Positions 32,336 to 41,097 of a DNA stretch of 63,434 nt are shown here, one piece after another. The stretch lies in NCBI GenBank assembly GCA_018333455.1, contig JAGXTN010000049.1, positions 1 to 63,434 of the forward strand, in the 5' to 3' direction. Below the pieces are notes generated by a model. The model did not search any database. It had not been told where the DNA came from and saw nothing but the letters and a program-made list of their open reading frames with translations. Each line of letters opens with the position of its first letter. Position 1 is the first letter of the stretch. Both the position numbers and the translations under genes were made by a program. The DNA comes from Dethiobacter sp. (GTDB lineage: Bacteria; Bacillota; Dethiobacteria; Dethiobacterales; Dethiobacteraceae).

Positions 32336-33747
32336 TGTACTTTCAGCAAACTGGATAACTTTTTATGAATCGCTTCATCTTTAGCAACAAAAATTCTCGC
32401 ATCTTCAAAGAGATGCGTATGCTCCTCGATAAATTTAGTATTTATTTGCCCGCGCTTAAATACTGCGCTGTCCATCACAGCTCTAAGATAAGGAATATTT
32501 GTTTTCGGCCCAATAATAATGTACTCACGCAAAGCGCGCCTCATCCGTGCGATCGCCTCGTCCCTGTCGTTTCCCCAAGCTAAAAGCTTAGAGATCATAG
32601 AATCGTAATGAGTCGGTATTTCATAGTTAAGATGAACGCCCGAGTCGATACGGATCCCAAATCCACCTGGGGAACGATAGCCTTTTATTCTGTGGGGAGA
32701 AGGCGAGAAGCCATTTAAAGGATCTTCTGCGCAAATACGGCACTCAATGGTATGACCGTTAAACTTGATATCCTCCTGTCCGAAAGGCAACGGGTGACCG
32801 GCAGCTATCCTGATTTGCGACTTAACCAAGTCAACGCCTGTCAGCATTTCCGTCACAGGATGTTCTACTTGGATACGAGTGTTCATTTCCAAAAAATAGA
32901 AATCACCGTTACTGTAGATAAATTCAATTGTTCCCGCACCTTGATAATTAACGGCGCGGCCTGCAGCCAATGCTACTTTTCCCATTTTTTGCCTTATTTC
33001 CGGCGTGAGAGCCGTTGACGGCGACTCTTCGATAATTTTCTGATAGCGACGCTGGATAGAACACTCTCTCTCTCCAAGATGGACAATGTTTCCGTGGCTA
33101 TCGGCAAGAAGCTGGAATTCAATATGGCGGGGCTGATCCATATATTTTTCTATAAAAACGGAGGCATCGCCAAAAACAGAGGCGGCCTGCTGTTGAGCCC
33201 TCTCAAGCATAGCTGAAAAATCCTCTTCTTTTTGCACCGCCCGCATCCCCACCCCCCCGCCGCCGGCTGCAGCTTTAATTAAGACGGGATAACCGATTGC
33301 AGCAGCAATTTTCTTAGCTTTTTCAGGGTCGGAAACGGCTTCTTCCGTACCGGGAACGACAGGCACTCCCGACGCGATCATCAGTTTTCTGGCCGCGATT
33401 TTATTACCCATTAAACCGATTACCTTGCTCTCCGGCCCGATAAAGACAATACCCGCTTCCTCACAGGCCTTCGCAAACTCCTCTTTTTCAGACAAAAACC
33501 CATAACCGGGATGAATTGCATCGGCACCGACATTCTTTGCCAACTTAATAATTTTTTCGATATCCATATACGTCTCTATTTCTCTGTCTCCATACAATGG
33601 GTAGGCTAAATCGGCATACAGGACATGCAAACTATCTTTGTCGGAATCTGAGTATACAGCCACCGAAGTGATTTCCAGCTCCCGCAGGGCGCGGATAATA
33701 CGAATGGCAATTTCGCCTCTATTAGCAATTAATACTTTATTAAACAC
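32332..33747 (-). CDS. accC: Biotin carboxylase (AccC or pyruvate carboxylase A subunit)
   Basis: 471 aa, slightly longer than AccC (about 450). The start is GTG behind GGGAGG. Motifs are LIANRGEIAIRIIRA, IHPGYGFLSE, KAAAGGGGVGMR (ATP lid), ERECSIQRRYQKIIEESP, FLEMNTRIQVEHPVTE and IECRICAEDP. It carboxylates biotin using ATP and bicarbonate. No biotin carrier (accB) or carboxyltransferase gene is adjacent, so it could serve acetyl-CoA carboxylase, pyruvate carboxylase or another biotin complex encoded elsewhere. Confidence 0.9.
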   Translation of the reverse strand: MFNKVLIANRGEIAIRIIRALRELEITSVAVYSDSDKDSLHVLYADLAYPLYGDREIETYMDIEKIIKLAKNVGADAIHPGYGFLSEKEEFAKACEEAGIVFIGPESKVIGLMGNKIAARKLMIASGVPVVPGTEEAVSDPEKAKKIAAAIGYPVLIKAAAGGGGVGMRAVQKEEDFSAMLERAQQQAASVFGDASVFIEKYMDQPRHIEFQLLADSHGNIVHLGERECSIQRRYQKIIEESPSTALTPEIRQKMGKVALAAGRAVNYQGAGTIEFIYSNGDFYFLEMNTRIQVEHPVTEMLTGVDLVKSQIRIAAGHPLPFGQEDIKFNGHTIECRICAEDPLNGFSPSPHRIKGYRSPGGFGIRIDSGVHLNYEIPTHYDSMISKLLAWGNDRDEAIARMRRALREYIIIGPKTNIPYLRAVMDSAVFKRGQINTKFIEEHTHLFEDARIFVAKDEAIHKKLSSLLKVH

Positions 33748-33944
33748 ATCTAACCTCCCAGTCTATGATTTTTTACCTGTGTTCTATTGTTTTTGATTTT
33801 ATCATTGGGCAGCGCTAAAAGAAAGCAGTGTTTTGCAAAAAAACTAGTTGCCCAGCTCATTTTTAGCAGGTATAGTAAAATTTAGAAACTTAATGCGCTT
33901 GATATTTTCTAAGGGAGTGATCAGCCCTGACGCGACGTTGCATC

Positions 33945-34352
33945 ATGGTGTTTGTATATAAATGGGAAAAAAACGAACCAAAATATCTTTTATTGAAAAG
34001 GAACCAAGTGTTAGGCGGTTATTGGCAGCCTGTTACCGGTTTTATCGAAGAACCCGAAAAAGACAGGGAAGCTGCCCTACGAGAAATAAGCGAAGAAACA
34101 GGCCTCGAGACTTATGTGCGTCTCATCGACCTAAACTACTACTTTTACTTTGAAATACATGATATTCCGCACTCTGTTTCAGTGCTGGCAATGGAAGTTA
34201 CCGACCCGCCGGCGATAAGCATCTCCTCCGAGCATACAGATCACCGATGGCTGCCCTTTGAAGAAGCAAGACGCACTTTGTACTGGGATAACAATGTGGC
34301 TAGCTTGGACAAACTGCATAAACAACTACACAAGAAAAAAGAGAAAGGCTAA
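33945..34352 (+). CDS. NUDIX hydrolase
   Basis: 135 aa from ATG 33945. The Nudix box is GFIEEPEKDREAALREISEETGL (split here: GFIEEPEKDREAALREI, then SEETGL), complete for the GX5EX7REUXEEXGU pattern. Similar proteins hydrolyse dNTPs or dihydroneopterin triphosphate. GGGAGTG lies too far from this ATG; an in-frame CTG at 33927 sits 8 nt after it and adds LTRRCI, so the true start may be CTG. The gene is convergent with DUF1847, sharing a terminator. Confidence 0.85.
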   Translation: MVFVYKWEKNEPKYLLLKRNQVLGGYWQPVTGFIEEPEKDREAALREISEETGLETYVRLIDLNYYFYFEIHDIPHSVSVLAMEVTDPPAISISSEHTDHRWLPFEEARRTLYWDNNVASLDKLHKQLHKKKEKG

Positions 34353-34376
34353 TTAGTTGTTAGTCTTTCTTTTTTA
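34342..34376. terminator. Bidirectional terminator between NUDIX and DUF1847 genes
   Basis: AGAAAGGCTAA pairs with TTAGTCTTTCT (one G-T pair) around a 7-nt loop, with A-rich and T-rich flanks so that it works in both directions. Confidence 0.85.
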
Positions 34377-34986
34377 TTGCTTCCTTTAGTTTGTTACCAT
34401 AAAAATGACTGGCATAGATGGCGCCCAGTGGATTATGGGCAAGTACCCGATCTTTGACGGCCAACACAGTCACCGGCACTTTAGCATGCTTGAAATACAA
34501 TGTGTCGTGACCCACACAAAGACCCAAGATAATGTGCAGCTGGCACCCGGCTTCTTCCAACAGAGCTGCCTGCGCAATCGGGTTACACATCGCCTCAAAT
34601 TTTACCGAACTAAGCTGATTGCTTACGCCGATAGCTTTTTTCTCCACAGAGCCCGTCTTACAGATGGCTGAACTTACTTCAAAGCCATTGCTCTCAAAAA
34701 TTTTTGTGCAAATGCGCGCTTCCTCACGTAATCCCACGCAAAAGGCCAAACCGATTCTCCGGTAGCCAAGTCGCTCCGCAAACTCCATAATTTCGCGAAT
34801 CCGCGGCCAACCACCATGCCCCTCCATTTCTACAGCTGCCGCCACCCTGGCAATTTCCAAATCTTCTGTATGGTAGCAGTCAAATGCTTTACTTAGCGTA
34901 ACCGATTCGCAAGTGACGGGACAATTAGACGGAAAGTTTTCGCCTTGGCAGCACCTATAGACTTTACATTCTGCGCATTCACTCAT
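34360..34986 (-). CDS. DUF1847 cysteine-rich protein
   Basis: 208 aa. The N-terminus has a cysteine cluster (CAECKVYRCC, NCPVTC), then GWPRIREIMEFAERLGYRRIGLAFCVGLREEA, ICKTGSVEKKAIG, EAMCNPIAQAALLEEAGCQLHIILGLCVGHDTLY and VLAVKDRVLAHNPLGAIY. These are the hallmarks of DUF1847, a putative metal-binding protein of anaerobes. It may carry an iron-sulfur or zinc site; no reaction is known. AGAGGTG lies before the ATG. Confidence 0.85.
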   Translation of the reverse strand: MSECAECKVYRCCQGENFPSNCPVTCESVTLSKAFDCYHTEDLEIARVAAAVEMEGHGGWPRIREIMEFAERLGYRRIGLAFCVGLREEARICTKIFESNGFEVSSAICKTGSVEKKAIGVSNQLSSVKFEAMCNPIAQAALLEEAGCQLHIILGLCVGHDTLYFKHAKVPVTVLAVKDRVLAHNPLGAIYASHFYGNKLKEAIKKKD

Positions 34987-35152
34987 ATCTACACCTCTGT
35001 ATCCTAGAATGAGAAATATATTCTTCGGAAAAAGAGAGAATCCTCCGCCACCATAGGTAAATTTTATGCTTAGCCGGCATAGTAATAGTAATTATATAGT
35101 TTAAAATAGCTGTCAATACTCTTGGCGCGCAGAGAGGCGGTCAGACGAAACA

Positions 35153-35917
35153 TTGATTTTAAATAGCGGCGAATTAATGACAAAAATTTTATACGCCTTA
35201 GAGCACCACCTTCCCTGCCCAGTCGTGTCGTTAGGAGCAACCGAATCCTTTGTCCTAGCCCAGGAAACAGTTTTAACAACTAGGCAAATTATGACACACG
35301 CCGAAGCAGGTGTTGCAAATTTAGGAATTAAAAGAGGTCATAGTCACCGCGGCGTGCGCTTCCCCAATCTTGCAGCCAGAGACGCTTTAGCTGAAGCACT
35401 GCGCGATATAGACATTCTCGGTTGCAATTTACTGATCAATACTCCAGATTCTGGGCAAATCACAAAAAGAGTCATGAAATATCACAAGATAGAGCCACAG
35501 TATATTTTTGAGGCTTATATCAGGCGAGTAATCATGTTTTCTCAAAAACAAAAATTTGAGCAGATGCTGCAAAGCAGAAAAATTCTCATTATTTGCGGCT
35601 ATGCAGATGAGGTTGCTGCCGCGATGAACAAGAATCTAAAAAAATCATTTAATTTCGAAATAGTGGGTGCTATAAAAATTCACGAATTTGAAGAGATTCC
35701 CCGCGCCAAAAAAGAAATCGATGTACTTGATTTTGACCTTGCGCTACTGGCTGCGGGACTCAACGCGAATATCTTAGCTGCATATATTGCAAAAACCAAG
35801 GGCAAAGTAGCCTTCGACCTCGGCCAAGGAATGGAGAGCCTGATTACAGGTCAAATCATTGACGAACACAACTTTCTCAGCCAATCCATCAGTATTATGA
35901 ATTTATTCGATCTGTGA
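35153..35917 (+). CDS. GT-D fold glycosyltransferase-like protein
   Basis: 254 aa from TTG 35153. The N-terminal half, PVVSLGATESFVLAQETVL, then GVRFPNLAARDALAEALRDIDILGCNLL and the QYIFEAYIRRVIMFSQ segment, resembles GT-D fold transferases (RiGDGE..vLaqe pattern), but the usual acidic GDGE reads GATE here. The C-terminal part, KILIICGYADEV and FDLALLAAGLNANILAAYIAKTKGKVAFDLGQGM, is also typical. The start lacks a clear ribosome site. It precedes a GT2 gene by 15 nt, so it probably modifies a surface glycan. Confidence 0.6.
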   Translation: MILNSGELMTKILYALEHHLPCPVVSLGATESFVLAQETVLTTRQIMTHAEAGVANLGIKRGHSHRGVRFPNLAARDALAEALRDIDILGCNLLINTPDSGQITKRVMKYHKIEPQYIFEAYIRRVIMFSQKQKFEQMLQSRKILIICGYADEVAAAMNKNLKKSFNFEIVGAIKIHEFEEIPRAKKEIDVLDFDLALLAAGLNANILAAYIAKTKGKVAFDLGQGMESLITGQIIDEHNFLSQSISIMNLFDL

Positions 35918-35932
35918 GGTGAAAAGAGCAAG

Positions 35933-36763
35933 TTGACTGCAACCATAACTGTCCTTCTTCCCTCTTTTAATGGGGGCAGTTACCTGGCGGAGGCTCTTGC
36001 CAGTGTTTTTCAGCAGACATATCCATACTGGCAGATAATCGTGATTGACGATGCTTCTACAGACAATAGTATCAGTGCTGCCAAACGCTTTTTTACTGAC
36101 TCCCGTGTTGCGCTCATTAGAAATAAACAGAACCTTGGACAATCAAAAAGCCTAAACCAGGGCTTGACCTTAGTCCAGACAGCTTATGCCGTTCAACTTG
36201 ATAGTGATGACTGGTTCCACCCCAGCACATTGGCAGTGCTGTATGCTACGGCTGAACAATTGCCAGAAAAGGTGGCGTTAATCAGCGGCAATCTTCAATT
36301 GGTAATTCAAAATCAGGACGGCAGCATTACTAAAGGCGAAATCTGGCGAAACCGCTCGTTTACCGACCGCTATGATTTTATGTTGGCTGGCTGTTCGCAG
36401 TGGCCGCGCTTTTATCGTACTTCCGCCCTGAGAAATGTAGGCGGATGGCCCACTACCGACCCGTATGAAGGCCGCTATATGGAAGACAAGCAAATCCTTT
36501 TCCGCTTGATTGAAAACCATGAATTTTACTGGGTTGACCAATTATTATATTATCACAGGCGGCACAGCGGGAACCAGACGAAACTAAAGCAAATCTATAA
36601 TGAACTGACCGAATGGGTGATCAGAGACACGTTAAAGCGCTGGGGAAATCTTTACGAGCCTGTCTTTAAAGAAGACTTTCTCGGCCGCACGCGCTTGCTT
36701 CAACTAAACCTTTCTTCCTCCTGCGATAATTTGAATAACCTGCTAACAACTAAAGTTTTATAA
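35933..36763 (+). CDS. Family 2 glycosyltransferase
   Basis: 276 aa from TTG 35933 with GAGGTG upstream. The GT-A fold is clear: TVLLPSFNGGSYLAEALASVFQQTYPYWQIIVIDDASTDNS (in pieces) for nucleotide binding, the DxD-like QLDSDDWFHP at about residue 85-94, and ED at YMEDKQILFRL as the base region. It transfers a sugar from a nucleotide donor to an unknown acceptor. The last 14 bp overlap the opposing dehydrogenase gene. Confidence 0.88.
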   Translation: MTATITVLLPSFNGGSYLAEALASVFQQTYPYWQIIVIDDASTDNSISAAKRFFTDSRVALIRNKQNLGQSKSLNQGLTLVQTAYAVQLDSDDWFHPSTLAVLYATAEQLPEKVALISGNLQLVIQNQDGSITKGEIWRNRSFTDRYDFMLAGCSQWPRFYRTSALRNVGGWPTTDPYEGRYMEDKQILFRLIENHEFYWVDQLLYYHRRHSGNQTKLKQIYNELTEWVIRDTLKRWGNLYEPVFKEDFLGRTRLLQLNLSSSCDNLNNLLTTKVL

Positions 36764-38048
36764 TTTTCTCTTGCGGGAATTTTGCCATGCCATTAGTCAG
36801 GTCAAAAATTAACGGGCTAAAGTCATACAACCACGCCAGATTATACGTGCTATGCGCCACAGCCAAAACGACACAATCTTGTCGTACGACTGTCTGTTCA
36901 TCCAAATAAACCCTCTCTAACCGAGCCGAACTTAAACTGATTTCCGACACATAAGGATCGTAAAAACTAACGTTACAGCCCCTCCTGCGAAGCTCTTTAA
37001 TGAGTTCAATACTGGGAGACTCGCGGAGATCGGCAATGTTTTGTTTATAAGTCACTCCCAAAACCAAAATATTGCTCCCAGCCAGTGATTTTCCCTTGGA
37101 CTGTAAAATTTCGCTGATTCTGCCTGCCAGATACTTGGGCATGGCGTCATTAACCAGCCGAGCATGTTCCGCAAGTTTTGCGGGTACTCCGTTAGCCCTC
37201 GCCCAACAGGAATAGTAGACGCTATCAACGGGAATACAATGCCCGCCCACTCCCGGCCCGGGGTAAAACATCTGAAAACCAAATGGCTTGGTCGCCGCCG
37301 CATCAATCACTTCCCAAATATTGATCTCACAGGCATGACAAACCTGAGCCAGCTCATTGATGAAGGCAATATTGATGTCTCGATAAGTATTTTCTAGCAG
37401 TTTAGCCATTTCTGCAATAGCTAAGGTGCGAACGGAAATCACCTCAATTCCCAGCGCCTGATACATTTGCTGCGCTAAAAACAGGCACCGGTCAGTCAGG
37501 CCAGCCACTAATTTGGCTGTATTTTGCAAACCGCAAGACTTGTTGCCAGGATCAATCCGTTCCGGGGAATAAGCAAGAAAAAAATCCTTTCCGCCTATTT
37601 GCCCTCCTGCCTCGAGTAACGGCAAAACTGTGGATTCAGTAACTCCCGGGGCGACTGTGCTTTCCAAGATCACCAACTGACCCTGACGAAGAACGGCGGC
37701 AATTCCCTTAACCGCCCCTATCAGGCTAGAATAATCCGGTTTATTCTCTGCTGTCAAAGGCGTAGGAACACAAATCACAATCACATCACAACTTAACAGC
37801 TCACTATACTCAGATTGTATCCGGATGTTTCCGGTACAAAGCAGTGCCTGCAAATCCTGATCAGACACATCAGAGACATATGAGCTGCCAGAGAGAAGAC
37901 TGGCAACCTTCTTCTTATCCAGATCTATTCCCAAGACGTCATAGCCTTTAATCCCCGCTAGAATTGCCAACGGTAGACCCACATAGCCTAACCCCACCAC
38001 GCCAATTTTTGCAGACTCCTGCCCATGGCTGATCTCATGCAAAGCCAT
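36750..38048 (-). CDS. Nucleotide-sugar 6-dehydrogenase (WbpA/WecC-like)
   Basis: 432 aa. The N-terminal NAD motif is IGVVGLGYVGLPLAILAG, then VIVICVPTPL, STVAPGVTE, AYSPERIDPG, the NTYRDINIAFINE helix, and the catalytic GPGVGGHCIPVDSVYY with the active-site Cys. The GGHCIPVD form points to UDP-N-acetyl-hexosamine rather than UDP-glucose oxidation. It supplies a uronic sugar nucleotide for surface polysaccharide. It faces the epimerase across a 128-bp divergent gap. Confidence 0.88.
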   Translation of the reverse strand: MALHEISHGQESAKIGVVGLGYVGLPLAILAGIKGYDVLGIDLDKKKVASLLSGSSYVSDVSDQDLQALLCTGNIRIQSEYSELLSCDVIVICVPTPLTAENKPDYSSLIGAVKGIAAVLRQGQLVILESTVAPGVTESTVLPLLEAGGQIGGKDFFLAYSPERIDPGNKSCGLQNTAKLVAGLTDRCLFLAQQMYQALGIEVISVRTLAIAEMAKLLENTYRDINIAFINELAQVCHACEINIWEVIDAAATKPFGFQMFYPGPGVGGHCIPVDSVYYSCWARANGVPAKLAEHARLVNDAMPKYLAGRISEILQSKGKSLAGSNILVLGVTYKQNIADLRESPSIELIKELRRRGCNVSFYDPYVSEISLSSARLERVYLDEQTVVRQDCVVLAVAHSTYNLAWLYDFSPLIFDLTNGMAKFPQEKIIKL

Positions 38049-38176
38049 ACCACTCCGTTTCTGATGGTCTCTTTACATGATATGAACCAGGCCGTTCCTT
38101 TGTCCCCAGCGCAAAGCACCATACTCTCTGCCTAGCAATAAAATATACGAGAAGATTTCTGAAAGGAGCCTCTGGT

Positions 38177-39127
38177 ATGCATTATCTAATAACAGGCGGA
38201 GCTGGATTTATCGGTACACACCTCACAAAACGCCTCCTTGAAAAGGGACAGCAAGTAAGCATCCTTGACAACCTGACTACAGGCCGGGCGGAGCGCTTAA
38301 CAGAATTAAATGCCAACGTCATAGTCGGCTGTGTGACTGACCGAGAATTGGTCTCCCGTTTGGTCGCTGCTTCCGACTATATTATTCATCTCGCGTGTAT
38401 AGTGGGCGTACGACTAGCGATGCACAAAGGAATTGAAACCCTAAAAATCAGTTACTTGGGAACAGAAAATTTGCTGGAAGCAGCAACCCTCCACCAAAAA
38501 GAAATATTTATCGCTTCTTCATCAGCAATTTACGGGAAGATTAGCCAATTATCAGTCACAGAAAAAGACGACTCTCTACTTGGTGCCAGCAGTAAAGCAA
38601 GTTGGCTGTATTCTGTAGGCAAACTGGTGGAAGAGCACTTATCTCTGGCGTATTTCCGGGAGCGCGGCACAAAGATTAAAATTGGCCGCTTTTTTAATGT
38701 AATCGGCTGCTACCAGACAGATAGCTACGGTATGGTTGTCCCCAACTTTGTCAGGCAAGCGCTAAAGGGGTCGCCGCTCACCGTCTACGAGGACGGCTCT
38801 CAAACCAGAACGTTTGGCTATATTGAAGACATCCTAGACGGGGTGGAACTGATAACCGCCAGTGGTGCTCATGGTCAAATTTACAACCTCGGTGGGTTTG
38901 AAGAAATCTCAATTTTAGAACTGGCTTTGAAAATTAAAAGCTTGACCTCCTCTGCTTCGCCAATCGAGTTTATCCCTTATGCTGCCGCCTTCGGCTCAAA
39001 TTTTGAAGAAACAAGGAAAAGAGTTCCTAACATCAGCCGCCTGAGGCAGCTTGGTTATAGCCCGCGTTACTCCCTAGACAATGCGCTGCGTGAAATTATT
39101 GCGCACCATACTCTATGCAAAAATTAG
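38177..39127 (+). CDS. NAD-dependent sugar-nucleotide epimerase/dehydratase
   Basis: 316 aa extended short-chain dehydrogenase. It has YLITGGAGFIGTHLTKRLLEKG at the start, ILDNLTTG, the catalytic SSSAIYG and YSVGKLVEEH (Y-x3-K), and FGYIEDILDGVEL. Similar to GalE/WbpP UDP-hexose or UDP-HexNAc 4-epimerases. GAAAGGAG stands before the ATG. With the dehydrogenase and two glycosyltransferases it forms a small sugar module. Confidence 0.85.
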   Translation: MHYLITGGAGFIGTHLTKRLLEKGQQVSILDNLTTGRAERLTELNANVIVGCVTDRELVSRLVAASDYIIHLACIVGVRLAMHKGIETLKISYLGTENLLEAATLHQKEIFIASSSAIYGKISQLSVTEKDDSLLGASSKASWLYSVGKLVEEHLSLAYFRERGTKIKIGRFFNVIGCYQTDSYGMVVPNFVRQALKGSPLTVYEDGSQTRTFGYIEDILDGVELITASGAHGQIYNLGGFEEISILELALKIKSLTSSASPIEFIPYAAAFGSNFEETRKRVPNISRLRQLGYSPRYSLDNALREIIAHHTLCKN

Positions 39128-39690
39128 ACTCTGAGCAAGCCGCGGAAACCCCTTACGGCAAAATATGAGGGAGCACTGTTGTGATAAACGAAGACATTCC
39201 CGTAGCGGCGATCAGCAAAGAGCGCGCCGCCGAGCTTTCTAATATCTGAAGGTGTTTCCACCCAACTCGACGTTTTCGTATCGAAATTTCCAAGTTTCTG
39301 TAACTCTTGATATTGCTCTTCCGTTAAAATCGAAATGCCCATGGCAGCCGCCATATCAAGAGCGTTATTCTCAGGCTTATGTTCTTTTCTTGACTCCATT
39401 CCTTCACGGTCATAGCTTACATTTCTGCGACCTTTAGGACTTTCCGCTGAACAATCGTAAAAAATATATTCGCCTGTCAACTTATCATAACTAACAACAT
39501 CCGGTTCACCGCCGGTTCTTTCCAATTCATTGAGTGACCAAAGTTTTTCGGTATTAGCCTCCAGCTTTGCTTGTATATCAGCCCACTTAAACTTTCTATG
39601 GCGGTTCATATTTTTCTCAAAACGAACTCTTAATGTTCTCAGCAGTTCTTCACGTTGTACTGGTGACAACTCCTTTTTCTCATTTTTCAT
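39124..39690 (-). CDS. DUF4256 protein
   Basis: 188 aa. RFEKNMNRHRKFKWADIQAKL, TGGEPDVVSYDKLTGEYIFYDCS, RRNVSYDREGMESRKEHKP and GNVFVYHNSAPSYFAVRGFRGLLRV are typical of DUF4256, a cytosolic family of unknown function in Bacillota and others. The ribosome site is weak (GATGAAG). Its stop overlaps the epimerase stop by 4 bp on the other strand. Confidence 0.88.
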   Translation of the reverse strand: MKNEKKELSPVQREELLRTLRVRFEKNMNRHRKFKWADIQAKLEANTEKLWSLNELERTGGEPDVVSYDKLTGEYIFYDCSAESPKGRRNVSYDREGMESRKEHKPENNALDMAAAMGISILTEEQYQELQKLGNFDTKTSSWVETPSDIRKLGGALFADRRYGNVFVYHNSAPSYFAVRGFRGLLRV

Positions 39691-39699
39691 AATATAGCT

Positions 39700-40548
39700 T
39701 CATCTGCCTTTCTTTAAGAGTGACCCCGGTTCCCCTTGGCGCAGCGTAATAATAGTTACTTCACGCCGAGACAGAAAGCGAAAGGCTAACCCGCCTTGTC
39801 CCAGTCCGCGGTTGATGTAAAGCCATCCGTTCCCTTCGCGTGATAACCCCTCTACATGGCTGGGTGGGAAAAGCCGTCCTGAGGCAGTAGTCACCGCTCC
39901 TATGAAGGGCAACCTGACTTGGCCGCCATGGGTGTGGCCGGCTAGTGTCAAGGAAACGCGATGAAGCGATGCAGGCGCTTTAGCGGCGTTCCAAGGCTCG
40001 AACCAAGTAGGAGCATGGGCTAACAACACGATCACCGTATTATCCTGTGCCGGCAGAGTTTGAGTCAGGCAACCGTGTCCCGTATAAGGGTCGCTTACGC
40101 CCGCGAGGATGATTTCCCCGGCTCCACGGTTAAGCCGGATGTGACTGTTTTCGAGAACCATCACACCGGCTTCCCCTAGCCGCCCAGTTATATACGGCCA
40201 ATCCGTCCAGTGGTCGTGATTACCGCTAACTGCATAGACCGGAGCGATTGCCACCAGCGCCTGCATAAAGGGAAGAACTCGATTTATTCCTTCTACGCTG
40301 TTACGGTGCACGTAGTCACCGGTGGCGGCAATCATGTCCACGCCGGCCTTGCGGATTGCCTGCACTTCCGATCCCGCCGGGTCAAAACTCTTCCCGTGCA
40401 GGTCGCTCACCTGAGCGATGCGAAAACCGTTGAACTCCGGCGGTAACCCCTCGATCGGAATCTCTACATATTCTACAGAGAGCGTGACGGTTTCCCAAAC
40501 AATCCAGCCGGCGATGATCGCCATAAAGAAAAATACTGCGCTTAACAT
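39700..40548 (-). CDS. Membrane-anchored metallophosphoesterase (YkuE-like)
   Basis: 282 aa from ATG 40548 behind AGAAGG; an in-frame ATG at 40626 has no site. One N-terminal helix (SAVFFFMAIIAGWIVW) anchors a calcineurin-like domain: QVSDLHGKSF, ATGDYVH, VSGNHDHW, LLAHAPTW and LAGHTHGGQVRLP give all the metal ligands. Relatives act on lipid-linked phosphates at the membrane; the substrate here is unknown. It follows DUF4256 in reverse order, 10 bp apart, but is upstream of it in transcription, so both may be one operon. Confidence 0.88.
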   Translation of the reverse strand: MLSAVFFFMAIIAGWIVWETVTLSVEYVEIPIEGLPPEFNGFRIAQVSDLHGKSFDPAGSEVQAIRKAGVDMIAATGDYVHRNSVEGINRVLPFMQALVAIAPVYAVSGNHDHWTDWPYITGRLGEAGVMVLENSHIRLNRGAGEIILAGVSDPYTGHGCLTQTLPAQDNTVIVLLAHAPTWFEPWNAAKAPASLHRVSLTLAGHTHGGQVRLPFIGAVTTASGRLFPPSHVEGLSREGNGWLYINRGLGQGGLAFRFLSRREVTIITLRQGEPGSLLKKGR

Positions 40549-40694
40549 AAGTGGCCTTCTTTTTCCTGAATTTTTGCAGATATGTACTCTGATAATTTGT
40601 ATGATATCATCGGAATGGGTTCTCAACCATTACCCCCCTAATCACCTGGCCATCGTTTAAGCCTTCTGTCCAAACCTTCTCACAGTGAGCGCTT

Positions 40695-40748
40695 TCAGCC
40701 GCTATGATTATTAAGCAGGATGTTAATATCTAAGAAAACCTTAGACAT
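40695..40748 (-). pseudogene. VapC (PIN toxin) remnant after its antitoxin
   Basis: The ATG at 40748 overlaps the antitoxin stop and reads SKVFLDINILLNNHSG before a TGA at 40695-40697. This is the opening strand of a PIN domain (VFLDTNILL), with the first catalytic Asp, then abrupt loss. No further PIN sequence is seen, so the toxin is dead. Confidence 0.7.
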
Positions 40749-40962
40749 CATAGAGATCCTTCCGTTCCCATTTTAACTCGAAATTCGCATCTACTTGATC
40801 CATCAGAGAAAAACATTCTTCAAGCCAGTCACGGGATGAAGGCAATACAGTCTGAGCTTGTAACCGCCGAATTAAGGCGTTTAGAGAGGTGTTGTGTTTT
40901 TTAGCATACTGGAGTCCAGCCTCAAGGAGCTTATTGTCAAGCGAAATAGTGATGTTCTTCAT
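40741..40962 (-). CDS. Orphan ribbon-helix-helix antitoxin
   Basis: 73 aa. MKNITISLDNKLLEAGLQYAKKHNTSLNALIRRL is a ribbon-helix-helix of the VapB/DUF6364 kind, followed by a toxin-binding tail. AGGAG lies 9 nt before the ATG. The toxin frame downstream is truncated, so this antitoxin survives alone and might still act as a repressor or neutralise other toxins. Confidence 0.75.
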   Translation of the reverse strand: MKNITISLDNKLLEAGLQYAKKHNTSLNALIRRLQAQTVLPSSRDWLEECFSLMDQVDANFELKWERKDLYDV

Positions 40963-41097
40963 AGGATGGTACTCCTTTGTACTCTTTTAATGAAATTATA
41001 TGTGTGCACATATTATGTGTCAAATAAGCATTTGCATTTCCTAGCTACTGGTGGCGGGCAGCAGCCGGAGGACGCTGAGCCACAAAAAGACCGGATC

